NCBI RefSeq assembly: GCF_000830505.1
Contig: NZ_JXOK01000081.1
Span: 1 to 64,000 of the forward strand
Length of the DNA stretch: 64,000 nucleotides
Origin: Vibrio mytili
GTDB taxonomy: Bacteria; Pseudomonadota; Gammaproteobacteria; Enterobacterales; Vibrionaceae
Reading direction: 5' to 3'
The notes below the pieces were generated by a model, which worked only from the letters and a program-made list of their open reading frames with translations, had not been told where the DNA came from and made no database searches. Shown one piece after another: positions 1-8,540 of this stretch (its first letter is position 1; the number at the start of each line of letters is the position of its first letter). Made by a program: the position numbers and the translations under genes.

Positions 1-2
1 TC

Positions 3-128
3 ATAAGTGCCTTTTAATGTACTTTTGTCACTATTAGGTTCGTCTTAATATATAAGTTCACTATAACTCACTTTTGTTGTGACTGTATAAGAAATTATCT
101 ATAAGTGCAATTTAAGTTACTTATGGTT
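3..128. repeat. Three degenerate 28-nt direct repeats at a 49-nt period
   Basis: Copies begin at 3, 52 and 101, each opening with ATAAGTGC or ATAAGTTC and carrying an ACTTTTGT-like block 18 nt further on. Compared without gaps, each pair agrees at 19 or 20 of 28 positions. The stretch is AT-rich and has no convincing gene. It lies beyond the 3' end of tRNA-Ile2, a place where integrating elements often sit, so integrase or regulator binding sites are conceivable; that is inference. More copies may lie left of the window. Confidence 0.5.
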
Positions 129-257
129 GGTTTGCGAGTTCAATCCCTCTCTTTGTTCTCTATGAGAGAGTTTTATCAGCCAGAACGACATATTTGGCAA
201 CAGCGTAGTATTCGGATTAGTATTGGAAGAAGGCAGAGAAGAGTGCGTGATCGGGGC

Positions 258-294
258 TTACCTGACCCATTACCTGACCCAAAATCGTCAGGTA
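258..294. repeat. Tandem 12-nt repeat plus inverted copy (TACCTGAC motif)
   Basis: TTACCTGACCCA occurs twice in tandem (258-269, 270-281) and its core returns inverted as GTCAGGTA at 287-294. Either direct copy can pair with the inverted one, giving two mutually exclusive 8-bp hairpins just past the tRNA terminator. The rest of 1-295 shows no gene I can support: the 67-codon frame from 105 has no recognisable domain or ribosome binding site. Confidence 0.5.
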
Positions 295-295
295 C

Positions 296-331
296 AAAAA
301 AAGGTTAGTAAACACTACGCTTACTAACCTT
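296..331 (-). terminator. Intrinsic terminator of tRNA-Ile2
   Basis: An 11-bp perfect stem (301-311 with 321-331) with a 9-nt loop is followed, read on the minus strand, by a run of T. It lies directly downstream of the tRNA. Confidence 0.85.
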
Positions 332-339
332 CTTGAATT

Positions 340-415
340 TGGTGGCCCCTCCCAGACTTGAACTGGGGACCAATCGATTATGAGTCGACTGCTCTAACCA
401 CTGAGCTAAGGGGCC
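340..415 (-). tRNA. ileX: tRNA-Ile2 (CAU anticodon, lysidine type)
   Basis: A 76-nt cloverleaf with encoded CCA (340-342), acceptor stem GGCCCCT/AGGGGCC and anticodon loop CTCATAA. The CAT anticodon could mean methionine, but the body closely matches E. coli ileX (GGCCCCTTAGCTCAGTGG), the isoleucine tRNA whose wobble C is modified to lysidine by TilS to read AUA. In E. coli this gene also lies just downstream of rpoD, which supports the call. Confidence 0.93.
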
Positions 416-513
416 TTAATAGGTCAACGATTATAGGGGAAGCTTGGCTAGGTGTCTAGATACCAACTAGGGCAATTGCGCTTAGTTTTTATCCACTTAG
501 CACGGTAGGCAAT

Positions 514-540
514 AAAAAAGTGACTTAGAGTCACCTTTTT
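514..540 (-). terminator. Terminator after rpoD
   Basis: On the minus strand a stem GTGACT/AGTCAC with a 3-nt loop is flanked by an A run and a T run. It lies 20 nt past the rpoD stop codon and separates the operon from the tRNA gene. Confidence 0.75.
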
Positions 541-559
541 GCGTTTTTTAGCGCTTGGT

Positions 560-2430
560 TTATTCGTCCAGGAAGCTGCGCAGAGTTTCTGAGCGGCTAG
601 GGTGGCGAAGTTTACGCAGTGCTTTTGCTTCGATCTGACGGATACGTTCACGAGTAACGTCGAACTGCTTACCTACTTCTTCTAGAGTATGGTCAGTGTT
701 CATGTCGATACCAAAGCGCATACGAAGTACTTTCGCTTCACGTGGCGTTAGGCCTGCAAGCACGTCTTTCGTCGCGCCTTTCAAGCTTGTCGCTGTGGCA
801 GAATCTAAAGGCAATTCTAGCGTTGTATCTTCGATGAAATCACCTAGATGCGAATCTTCGTCGTCACCGATTGGTGTCTCCATTGAGATTGGCTCTTTAG
901 CAATTTTCAGCACTTTACGAATTTTATCTTCTGGCATTTGCATGCGTTCTGCCAGTTCTTCCGGTAACGGTTCACGACCCATCTCTTGTAGCATCTGACG
1001 AGAGATACGGTTGAGTTTGTTGATCGTTTCGATCATGTGTACCGGAATGCGAATCGTACGAGCTTGGTCCGCGATTGAACGAGTGATTGCCTGACGGATC
1101 CACCACGTTGCGTAAGTCGAGAACTTGTAACCACGACGGTATTCAAATTTATCAACCGCTTTCATCAGACCGATGTTACCTTCTTGGATAAGATCCAAGA
1201 ACTGTAGACCACGGTTGGTGTACTTCTTCGCGATAGAAATAACCAGACGTAAGTTCGCTTCAACCATCTCTTTCTTCGCACGGCGTGCTTTCGCTTCACC
1301 GATAGACATACGACGGCTGATGTCTTTGATGTTTTGAACGTCTAGAGAAGTCTCGTTTTCAATCATTTTTAGTTTCGCGATTGAACGACGGATTTCTTCT
1401 TCGTTACGTTTGATTTTCTCTGCGTACGGCTTATCAGACGCAAGCACTTCATCTAGCCAAGCTTCAGACGACTCGTTGCCGGTGAATAGGCTGATGAATG
1501 ATTTCTTCGGCATTTTGCCGTATTCAACCACTGACTTCATGATCAGTCGTTCTTGAGTACGGACGCGATCCATAGCAGTACGCAGTTCATTCACTAAGTG
1601 ATCGAACTGTTTTGGTGTTAGACGGAATTCTTTGAACACGTCTAGCATCATTTCGTTTGCGACGGTTGCTTTCGGGCTATTGAAGCCGTACTCGTTGATC
1701 GCTAACTGAAGATTTTGGTATGTGCTGCGTAGCTGATTGAATTTATCAAGCGCTAACTCAGGGTCGATACCTACATCTTCTTCAGAATCATCTGAATCGT
1801 CATCGTCTTTATCTTCGTCGTCGTCATCATCAACGTCTTCGTTATCTTCATCTTCTAGTTGAGATTCAGATAGCTCAGAGCCGATGTGCGTTGCTGTTGG
1901 TGCTGCAGTGTCGTCAGCGTCAGGGTCGACAAAACCTGAAATTAGGTCTGTAAGACGAAGCTCTTCTGCTTGAACTTTATCAAACTGTTCAAGAATGTAT
2001 GGAATCGTGCCTGGGTATTCAGCAACGGACGATTGAACTTGGTTAATACCTTCTTCAATACGTTTTGCGATGTCGATTTCGCCTTCGCGGGTCAGTAGCT
2101 CTACAGTACCCATTTCACGCATGTACATGCGCACTGGGTCTGTTGTACGACCAATTTCACTTTCTACGCTAGAAAGTGCAGCGGCTGCGGCTTCGGCAGC
2201 ATCTTCATCGGTAATATTTGTGTCATCATTGAGTGCTAAATCATCAGCATCAGGAGCAGTTTCTACTACCTTAATGCCCATGTCATTGATCATCTGAATG
2301 ATGTCTTCTACCTGTTCTGAATCTACGATTTCAGCAGGTAGGTGGTCATTTACTTCGGCGTAGGTCAGATAGCTTGTTCCTTGCCTTTAATAACAAGTGA
2401 CTTTAGCTGTGACTGCGGATTTTGATCCAT
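560..2430 (-). CDS. rpoD: RNA polymerase primary sigma factor RpoD (sigma-70); frameshifted in this sequence
   Basis: Housekeeping sigma factor that directs RNA polymerase to -10/-35 promoters. After correction it is 623 codons. Visible parts are region 1.2 (DPVRMYMREMGTVELLTREG), a very acidic stretch in the non-conserved region (plus-strand 1760-1860), region 2 (YKFSTYATWWIRQAITRSIA) and region 4.2 (VTRERIRQIEAKALRKLRHP). The ATG at 2430 gives MDQNPQSQLKSLVIKGKEQ, matching the E. coli amino terminus. The frame then breaks near 2373, where GAACAAGCTATCTG should read GAACAAGGCTATCTG (EQGYL); downstream reading resumes in frame at M47. A lost G in an essential gene points to sequence error. 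Last gene of rpsU-yqeY-dnaG-rpoD. Confidence 0.95.
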
Positions 2431-2529
2431 AGACGGTATCCAACTTCGTAATCTGGTGAAGGAATCAGTATGCGAAATGCAAACCACTAACTATAACAAA
2501 TTAAATTGTTGCTGACTAATTAAACAGGG

Positions 2530-4295
2530 TTACGCTTTTAAATCTAGCATCAATGCTAGCAGCTCCCTTTTCTCTTCGGCTGATAAACCGACACTTCTTG
2601 CTTTGGCCTGCAGGTTTTCAATTTGCTTTTCTACGCACTGGGCGATAATTTTGTCCAGTGAGTCTAAAAATATTTCTTCTTGGTTGTCTTCTGCGAGCGG
2701 AATGTTCCAACTCGCAAGACGAGACAGAAGTGCCTCATTCTGACTGTTTCGCCAGTGCTCTATCAATTGGCCTGTGTTGATATGGGGATGCGCCTGGCAT
2801 TTATCAAGGACATCAACAAATAAACTTAGACCAGGAATGGATAAATCTCTAACGCTTGAGAGATCTGGAACCATACTTGCGTATTCTGGGTTTTGGATCA
2901 GTAACGCGATAACTTCTCGCATTGGCGTTCGTTTAATTTCTTTATGCGGCTGAAGCTTTTTGTCTTCTTGGCCTTGTTTAGAAATAAGCTGCTGTAACTG
3001 TCGTTCATCAACTAAACCTAGACGGCGACCCAGTAACTCTCTCAAGTATAGTCTTAATGTGCCGCCTGGCACTTTATCTATTAAAGGAACCGCGAGCGTG
3101 CTCAATTTTGCCATGCCTTCTTTCGAACTCATGTCCACTTGTTGTGTTAAAGAGCTAAACATAAACTCAGACAGTGGCATAGCTGTCGCAACTTGTTGCT
3201 CAAACGCTTGCTTGCCTTGCTGTCGAATGAAAGAGTCAGGGTCCTCACCATCAGGTAAGAACATGAACTTCAATTGTCGGCCATCGGTTAAATAGGGCAA
3301 GGCGTTTTCCATGGCTCGCCATGCGGCTTCTCGGCCTGCACGGTCACCATCGTAGCAACAAACAACCGTACTTGTCTGACGAAACAACACTTGCAGGTGG
3401 TCGCCAGTGGTTGAGGTGCCCAATGAAGCCACAGAATAGTCGACACCATATTGCGCGAGTGCGACGACGTCCATGTAACCTTCGACCACTAAAATTTGTG
3501 GTGGTTCGCGATACGCTTGTAACACTTCATATAGGCCATATAATTCTTTGCCTTTATGAAATATCGGCGTTTCTGGTGAGTTGAGGTATTTCGGGGTCCC
3601 GTCACCTAATACTCGGCCACCAAAACCAATCACTCGTCCTCGACGGTCGCGAATCGGGAACATGATGCGACCGCGAAAACGGTCATAACGGTTACCTTTA
3701 TCGTTTTCAATCAGCATGCCGCCAGTGACGAGCATGTCTTGCGCTTCTTTTTGTTGGCCGAAATTTTTACGAACTAAATCCCATTCGTCAGCGACATAGC
3801 CGATGCCAAATTTCTGAACGACTTCACCGGATAGACCACGGTTTTTTAAGTACTCAATGGCAACCTTGCTCGCTGGTAACTTGAGCTGATTCCGGTAAAA
3901 CTGACCAATGCTGCCCATCAAATCATACAGCTACGTTTTTCGCTGCTGCTGACTTGAGGCCCTGATTGAAAATTTCCGCTGCCACCACTGCGCTGCTCTC
4001 GGGGGACATCTAATCCTAAGTAAGAGGCAAGCTCTTCAATCGCTTCGACAAACTCTAGGCGATCGAACTCCATTAAAAAGTCGATTGCGTTGCCGTGCGC
4101 ACCACAGCCAAAACAGTGATAAAACTGCTTTTCTTGACTGACGCTAAAAGAAGGGGTTTTCTCGTTATGAAAAGGACAGCAAGCGCCGTAGTTTTTGCCT
4201 TTTTTCTTAAGTTTTACACGCGCGTCGACGATGTCGACAATATCAAGTCGAGCGAGGAGATCATCAATAAAACTGCGAGGGATGTGTCCAGCCAT
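2530..4295 (-). CDS. dnaG: DNA primase DnaG; frameshifted in this sequence
   Basis: Synthesises RNA primers at the replication fork together with DnaB helicase. After correction it is 588 aa, typical for the family. The CHC2 zinc-binding domain at the amino end shows CCPFHNEKTPSF and HCFGCGAHGN; the TOPRIM core shows LVVEGYMDVVALAQYG and CCYDGDRAGREAAW; the carboxy end is the DnaB-binding domain. The start is the ATG at 4295 (MAGHIPRSF), preceded by TTAGG. The frame breaks at 3930: AAACGTAGCTGTATG should be AAACGTAGCCTGTATG, restoring KRSLYDLMGS. One C is missing from a CC pair. It lies downstream of a weak terminator, as in the E. coli operon. Confidence 0.95.
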
Positions 4296-4384
4296 AAAAC
4301 CTAACAAAAAAAGAAAATCATGATTGGTGCGGATGAAGAGAAAATACGTGTATCAAGCTTTATGTAATTTCGTTCATCCAGATA

Positions 4385-4421
4385 CAAACAAGCCGTGCGT
4401 TCCAAAGGATAGCACGGCTTG
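4385..4421 (-). terminator. Intra-operon terminator between yqeY and dnaG
   Basis: A 10-bp stem (4389-4398 with 4412-4421) with a 13-nt loop is followed on the minus strand by TTTGT. The short T tract suggests partial termination. E. coli has a partial terminator between rpsU and dnaG that lowers primase expression relative to S21, and this hairpin sits in the equivalent place. Confidence 0.65.
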
Positions 4422-4440
4422 CTGCAATTGGGTGGGGTCG

Positions 4441-4884
4441 TTAAGCCAATTTAGCGCGAACTAAACCGCTCACTTTACCCATGTCTGCACGCCCTTGAAT
4501 TTGCGGTTTCAGAACACCCATTACTTTGCCCATGTCTTGCATGCCAGCTGCACCAGATTCGGCAATTGCATTCTCAATAAGAACAGCAACTTCTTCATCG
4601 GTCAGTGGTTGAGGCATAAAGTCCTCAAGAACCGTAATTTCTGCTTGTTCCGCATCAGCAAGATCTTGTCGACCCGCTGCTTCATACTGCGATACAGAAT
4701 CGCGACGTTGTTTAACCATTTTCGTTAATACCGCAATGATATCGTCGTCGTTCAGAGTGATCCGCTCGTCGACTTCACGTTGCTTTATTGCTGAAAGTGC
4801 TAAACGAATAGTACCAAGGCGCAATTTGTCCTTGGCTTTCATCGCTAATTTTTGCTCTTCTTTGAGTTGATCAATCAGAGCCAT
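4441..4884 (-). CDS. yqeY: GatB/YqeY domain protein
   Basis: A 147-aa protein of the YqeY family, which shares its tail domain with the GatB/GatE amidotransferase subunits that bind tRNA. The all-helical make-up and the ending DMGKVMGVLKPQIQGRADMG are typical. Its cellular role is not established; tRNA-related activity has been suggested from the domain alone. It sits 27 nt downstream of rpsU, in the operon with dnaG and rpoD. E. coli lacks a gene here, while many other gammaproteobacteria have it. Confidence 0.88.
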   Translation of the reverse strand: MALIDQLKEEQKLAMKAKDKLRLGTIRLALSAIKQREVDERITLNDDDIIAVLTKMVKQRRDSVSQYEAAGRQDLADAEQAEITVLEDFMPQPLTDEEVAVLIENAIAESGAAGMQDMGKVMGVLKPQIQGRADMGKVSGLVRAKLA

Positions 4885-4911
4885 AACTAAATTCCTTCTG
4901 GAGCTCAGTTA

Positions 4912-5127
4912 TTAGTACAGGCGAACGCGACGAGCGTTTTCGCGAGCTAGCTTCTTAGCGTGACGCTTTTGAGCTGCTGCTTTAGCGCGTTTGCGAACTG
5001 TAGTTGGTTTTTCGTAGTGCTCACGACGACGCACTTCAGAAAGGATACCTGCTTTTTCGCAAGAGCGCTTGAAACGACGTAGAGCAACGTCGAACGGTTC
5101 GTTTTCACGTACTTTAACTACTGGCAT
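4912..5127 (-). CDS. rpsU: 30S ribosomal protein S21
   Basis: A 71-aa, strongly basic protein ([20 protein letters not shown]) of the normal S21 length. It is a late-assembling protein near the mRNA 3' anchor of the 30S subunit and is needed for normal initiation. First gene of the macromolecular synthesis operon, with a GGTGAAAGGC ribosome binding site upstream of its ATG. Divergent from tsaD. Confidence 0.97.
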
Positions 5128-5224
5128 ATGCCTTTCACCTCAGGGGTTATTCGTTAATGCTGGAATTCGACAGACCAAATCACAATTATTCGGCCATTTA
5201 CCAGCTAATCAAAAATGGTGCGGA

Positions 5225-5254
5225 ATTTTAATCCGATCATAACCGCTTTGTAAA
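5225..5254 (-). promoter_or_regulatory. Candidate sigma-70 promoter for rpsU operon
   Basis: Minus-strand TTTACA (5249-5254) and TAAAAT (5225-5230) are separated by 18 nt, about 100 nt upstream of rpsU. Other spacings are possible in this AT-rich stretch. Confidence 0.45.
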
Positions 5255-5356
5255 GCCTTTTATCGATTATTGTCTGTACAAAATTTGTTTGCAGCACCAA
5301 GGCAAGGTAATATGACGCCCAAATTTCCTCTATACAGAAAGCATACTGAGAAAACC

Positions 5357-6373
5357 ATGCGCATTATTGGTATTGAAACCTCTTGTGACGAGACTGGCAT
5401 CGCGATTTATGACGATGAGAAGGGTCTATTGTCACACAAGCTTTATAGCCAAGTAAAACTCCACGCGGATTATGGTGGTGTCGTGCCTGAATTGGCTTCA
5501 CGTGACCATGTAAAAAAAACCATACCTCTTATTAAAGAAGCGCTGAAAGAAGCACACCTTACCTCAAAAGACATTGATGGTGTGGCCTATACCGCAGGCC
5601 CAGGTTTGGTCGGTGCGCTCTTGGTTGGAGCCACCATTGGCCGCAGTATTGCTTACGCATGGGGTGTGCCTGCCGTACCTGTACACCATATGGAAGGTCA
5701 TTTACTGGCTCCAATGTTAGAAGATAACCCACCGCCATTTCCGTTTGTCGCGGTATTGGTCTCTGGTGGTCATTCAATGATGGTGGAAGTAAAAGGCATT
5801 GGTGAGTACCAAATTCTGGGTGAGTCGATTGATGATGCCGCTGGAGAAGCGTTTGACAAGACGGCCAAGTTAATGGGGCTCGATTATCCTGGAGGGCCGC
5901 TGCTTTCCAAGTTAGCTGAAAAAGGCACACCAGGTCGTTTTAAGTTCCCACGTCCGATGACCGATCGTCCGGGTCTCGACATGAGCTTCTCTGGCCTAAA
6001 AACATTCACTGCCAATACCATTGCTGCTAATGGGGATGACGAGCAGACTCGTGCCGATATCGCATTAGCGTTTGAAGAAGCTGTGTGTGCGACCTTAGCG
6101 ATCAAGTGTAAACGAGCACTAGAACAAACAGGCATGAAGCGCATTGTGATTGCGGGTGGTGTCAGTGCCAACCGTCGTTTGCGTGCAGAGCTAGAAAAGC
6201 TGGCACAAAAAATAGGTGGAGAAGTGTACTATCCACGCACTGAATTCTGCACTGATAATGGTGCAATGATCGCCTATGCTGGTATGCAACGTTTGAAAAA
6301 TGGTGAAGTTTCGGATATGTCGGTAGAGGCAAGACCTCGTTGGCCGATCGATCAACTCACGCCAATTGCATAA
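5357..6373 (+). CDS. tsaD: tRNA N6-threonylcarbamoyladenosine transferase TsaD
   Basis: Transfers the threonylcarbamoyl group made by TsaC onto A37 of ANN-decoding tRNAs, working with TsaB and TsaE in the cytoplasm. 338 aa. The amino-terminal IETSCDETGIAIYDDEKG and the metal-binding HHMEGH (H111 and H115) are intact, followed by LVSGGH and the nucleotide-binding GGVSANRRLR. I use the ATG at 5357 (MRIIGIETSCDETG) because it matches the E. coli start; the frame opens 29 codons earlier but that extension is not conserved. Divergent from rpsU, as in E. coli. Confidence 0.96.
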   Translation: MRIIGIETSCDETGIAIYDDEKGLLSHKLYSQVKLHADYGGVVPELASRDHVKKTIPLIKEALKEAHLTSKDIDGVAYTAGPGLVGALLVGATIGRSIAYAWGVPAVPVHHMEGHLLAPMLEDNPPPFPFVAVLVSGGHSMMVEVKGIGEYQILGESIDDAAGEAFDKTAKLMGLDYPGGPLLSKLAEKGTPGRFKFPRPMTDRPGLDMSFSGLKTFTANTIAANGDDEQTRADIALAFEEAVCATLAIKCKRALEQTGMKRIVIAGGVSANRRLRAELEKLAQKIGGEVYYPRTEFCTDNGAMIAYAGMQRLKNGEVSDMSVEARPRWPIDQLTPIA

Positions 6374-6391
6374 CCCACCGCATACCGTTCA

Positions 6392-6420
6392 GGGCCTCTA
6401 TCGATAGAGGCCTTTGTTTT
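6392..6420 (+). terminator. Terminator after tsaD
   Basis: A near-perfect inverted repeat, GGCCTCTAT with ATAGAGGCC (6393-6412), is followed by TTTGTTTT, 19 nt past the tsaD stop. Confidence 0.75.
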
Positions 6421-6478
6421 AACCGAGATGTTTTAGCTGAAATGTTCGGTACGAGAAACAGAATAAATGGATAGAACA

Positions 6479-7294
6479 ATGAATACATTTGAAATTGAAG
6501 GTCAGCAACTTGCTTATTTAGATAAAGGTGAAGGCCCTGTTCTGCTCTTTGGTCACAGCTACTTGTGGGATAGCCAAATGTGGGCACCGCAAATCGAAGC
6601 GTTGAGCCAGAACTATCGTTGCATTGTGCCGGATCTGTGGGCGCATGGTGAGTCTGATATCGCACCTACTTCGATGTGCTCTTTGGTCGATTACGCAAAA
6701 CACATGTTGGCGTTGATGGATCATCTACAGGTTGAGCAATTCTCTATCATTGGCTTATCGGTTGGCGGAATGTGGGGCGCAGAATTGACGGCTCAGGCGC
6801 CCGAGCGGGTTAAGTCATTAGTGCTCATGGATACGTTTATTGGTTGGGAGCCCGAAGTCACCCATAAAAAATACTTTGCGATGCTTGATACCATTAGCCA
6901 ACTTCAAGCAGTGCCTGCTCCGATAGTTGAGACGGTTGTGCCGTTATTCTTTGCTAACAATGCTGAGCATGATAATCCAAACTTGGTGGCGTCTTTTAAG
7001 CGTCACTTAGAAACGCTGCAAGGAGAGCGCGCAGTAGAAGTCGCTCGTATTGGTCGTATGGTATTTGGTCGTCGTGATGTGATCGATGACTCGGAAAAGT
7101 TTGCCTTACCAACGTTGATTGCCGTGGGTTGTGAAGACAAACCTCGCCCGGTCTTTGAATCTTATCTGATGAAGGATTGCATTACGGGCAGCGAGTTGGT
7201 TGAAATTCCTGCTGCTGGCCATATCAGCTCATTAGAGCAACCAGAGTTTGTCAATCAGATGCTATTGAACTTTTTAAATAAAGTTTACTCTTAA
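6479..7294 (+). CDS. Alpha/beta hydrolase, substrate unknown
   Basis: A 271-aa alpha/beta-hydrolase fold protein. Seen: an oxyanion-hole GHSYLWDSQMW near residue 25, the nucleophile elbow GLSVGGMWG (Ser94) and a carboxy-terminal catalytic His in AAGHISSLEQP. A GCEDKPRP loop before it probably carries the acid residue. No signal peptide is present, so it is cytoplasmic. Members include esterases, C-C hydrolases and haloperoxidase-like enzymes, and the sequence does not separate these. ATGs at 6467 and 6479 are both possible; the second (MNTFEIEG) is preferred by family alignment. It lies between tsaD and plsY with its own terminator. Confidence 0.82.
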   Translation: MNTFEIEGQQLAYLDKGEGPVLLFGHSYLWDSQMWAPQIEALSQNYRCIVPDLWAHGESDIAPTSMCSLVDYAKHMLALMDHLQVEQFSIIGLSVGGMWGAELTAQAPERVKSLVLMDTFIGWEPEVTHKKYFAMLDTISQLQAVPAPIVETVVPLFFANNAEHDNPNLVASFKRHLETLQGERAVEVARIGRMVFGRRDVIDDSEKFALPTLIAVGCEDKPRPVFESYLMKDCITGSELVEIPAAGHISSLEQPEFVNQMLLNFLNKVYS

Positions 7295-7311
7295 GCTTAA
7301 ATTAGGAAGAG

Positions 7312-7337
7312 ACTCGGTATTATGCCGAGTTTTTTTC
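7312..7337 (+). terminator. Terminator after the hydrolase gene
   Basis: ACTCGG (7312-7317) pairs with CCGAGT (7325-7330), followed by a run of seven T. It overlaps the 3' end of the convergent plsY. Confidence 0.75.
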
Positions 7338-7931
7338 TGTCAGCTTTTTATCACCGATTTTCGGTTCTTCGCCGGCAACTAGGCGGCGAATGTTTTGGTG
7401 GTGTTTAAACACGATCAAACAGCACAGCATGGCAACTGGCAGGGTGTACTGCGGTTTGAACATCCAAGTATAAAAAGGGGTCATTAAGACAGTGACCAAG
7501 GCGGCTAGGGATGAGTAGCGGAAAATAACCGCAACTAAGAGCCAAGTGAACATGACGATCACGGTAAGGTCCAAGCCAATTGGAGCGATCGCGCCAAGGG
7601 CAGTGGCGACACCTTTTCCGCCTTTGAAGTGGAAGAAAATGGGGTACATGTGACCTAAGCAGGCGGCAATGGCAATAATACCAAGAATGATGGGTTCAAT
7701 GCCTAAAAAGTATCCGCCCCAAACCGGAATCGTGCCTTTGAGCATGTCGCACAGCAAGACAGCGACTGCCGCTCCTTTTCCGCCAATGCGTAATACATTG
7801 GTTGCCCCAGGGTTATGAGACCCTACGTTGCGTGGGTCTGGCAGTTTTAACACGCGACAAATTAAGACAGCACTGGAAATAGAACCCAGTAAATAGGCGG
7901 CCATTGTCATTATTAGTGCCAGTGCGTCCAT
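7320..7931 (-). CDS. plsY: Glycerol-3-phosphate acyltransferase PlsY
   Basis: Inner-membrane enzyme that acylates glycerol 3-phosphate using acyl phosphate, the first step of phosphatidic acid synthesis (partner of PlsX). 203 aa, usual length, with about five hydrophobic segments. The conserved loops are visible: GSHNPGATNVLRIGGK (phosphate binding), FHFKGGKGVATALG and a carboxy-terminal KHHQNIRRL. In E. coli plsY likewise lies between tsaD and folB. Confidence 0.95.
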   Translation of the reverse strand: MDALALIMTMAAYLLGSISSAVLICRVLKLPDPRNVGSHNPGATNVLRIGGKGAAVAVLLCDMLKGTIPVWGGYFLGIEPIILGIIAIAACLGHMYPIFFHFKGGKGVATALGAIAPIGLDLTVIVMFTWLLVAVIFRYSSLAALVTVLMTPFYTWMFKPQYTLPVAMLCCLIVFKHHQNIRRLVAGEEPKIGDKKLTEKNSA

Positions 7932-8029
7932 AGAAGTCCTTGGTGGATTGGAATTTCATGCTCAGATCCGGTGTGATTGTTATCATAGCCCGAATTGGGT
8001 TTAAGCAGAAATATTCTCTGCGTTTGAGC

Positions 8030-8057
8030 TTGCATTATGCGAGTTCCTGTATATAAA
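8030..8057 (+). promoter_or_regulatory. Probable folB promoter
   Basis: TTGCAT (8030-8035) and TATAAA (8052-8057) are spaced 16 nt apart. Transcription from here would leave a leader of about 115 nt before folB, containing the hairpin at 8076-8117. Confidence 0.5.
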
Positions 8058-8075
8058 GGTGTTCGCAGTTTATTT

Positions 8076-8117
8076 ACCTAAGTGCTCTGGTTCTCGCGAT
8101 CGTTCGAGTGCTTAGGT
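8076..8117 (+). promoter_or_regulatory. Long hairpin in the folB leader
   Basis: ACCTAAGTGCTC (8076-8087) pairs fully with GAGTGCTTAGGT (8106-8117): 12 consecutive pairs including two G-U wobbles, which implies pairing at the RNA level. The 18-nt loop contains CGCGATCG. No T tract follows, so this is a leader structure and not a terminator. Its function is unknown. Confidence 0.55.
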
Positions 8118-8180
8118 AGAGAATATTACGATCAAATTACCCCTCACGGGTATCCGACCTCTGTTATAGAAGGACATAAG

Positions 8181-8540
8181 ATGGCTCTGGATAAAGTCTT
8201 TATTGAACAGCTAGAAGTAATCACCACCATTGGTGTGTACGACTGGGAGCAACAAATTAAACAAAAGTTGGTGCTGGATATTGAAATGGCACACGACAAT
8301 AAACCTGCTGGTAAAAGCGATGATGTACAAGATGCCCTTGATTACTCGCAAGTCAGTGATGCCGTTCTGAGTCATATTGAAAATGGTCGTTTTCTGTTAG
8401 TCGAACGCGTTGCAGAAGAAGTGGCTGAAATCATTATGCAGCGCTTCTCAGTGCCCTGGGTCAAAATCCGTTTGGCGAAACCTGGCGCGGTTCCTCAAGC
8501 GCGGGCGGTGGGTGTTGTGATCGAGCGAGGCCAGGCATGA
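8181..8540 (+). CDS. folB: Dihydroneopterin aldolase
   Basis: Converts 7,8-dihydroneopterin to 6-hydroxymethyl-7,8-dihydropterin and glycolaldehyde in folate synthesis. 119 aa. It shows the family opening (VFIEQLEVITTIGVYDWEQ, with the catalytic-region glutamate) and VKIRLAKPGAVPQA with the active-site lysine. The ATG at 8181 has AAGGA nine bases upstream; the frame stays open to 8082 but that part covers the leader hairpin. It overlaps folK by 4 nt (ATGA), so the two successive folate enzymes are translationally coupled. Confidence 0.94.
   Translation: MALDKVFIEQLEVITTIGVYDWEQQIKQKLVLDIEMAHDNKPAGKSDDVQDALDYSQVSDAVLSHIENGRFLLVERVAEEVAEIIMQRFSVPWVKIRLAKPGAVPQARAVGVVIERGQA

Noticed and set aside
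130..160. tRNA fragment (GCGAGTTCAATCCCTC) suggesting an attachment site
   Set aside because: It has a T-loop-like string, but the flanks do not pair as a T stem and it does not match the tRNA-Ile2 3' end.
105..308. 67-codon open frame left of the tRNA
   Set aside because: No ribosome binding site, no known domain, and it crosses the repeats and the tRNA terminator. Composition does not look coding.
340..415. tRNA-Met reading of the CAT anticodon
   Set aside because: Acceptor stem and body match isoleucine-2 tRNA, and gene order agrees.
3910..3945. Programmed ribosomal frameshifting in dnaG and the others
   Set aside because: No slippery heptamer or downstream pseudoknot is evident, the sites differ, and the genes are not known to be frameshifted in relatives.
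2530..4307. Split dnaG as two separate genes
   Set aside because: Both halves align end to end with one primase, and one added base joins them. The same reasoning was used for the other nine broken genes, so none is called a pseudogene.
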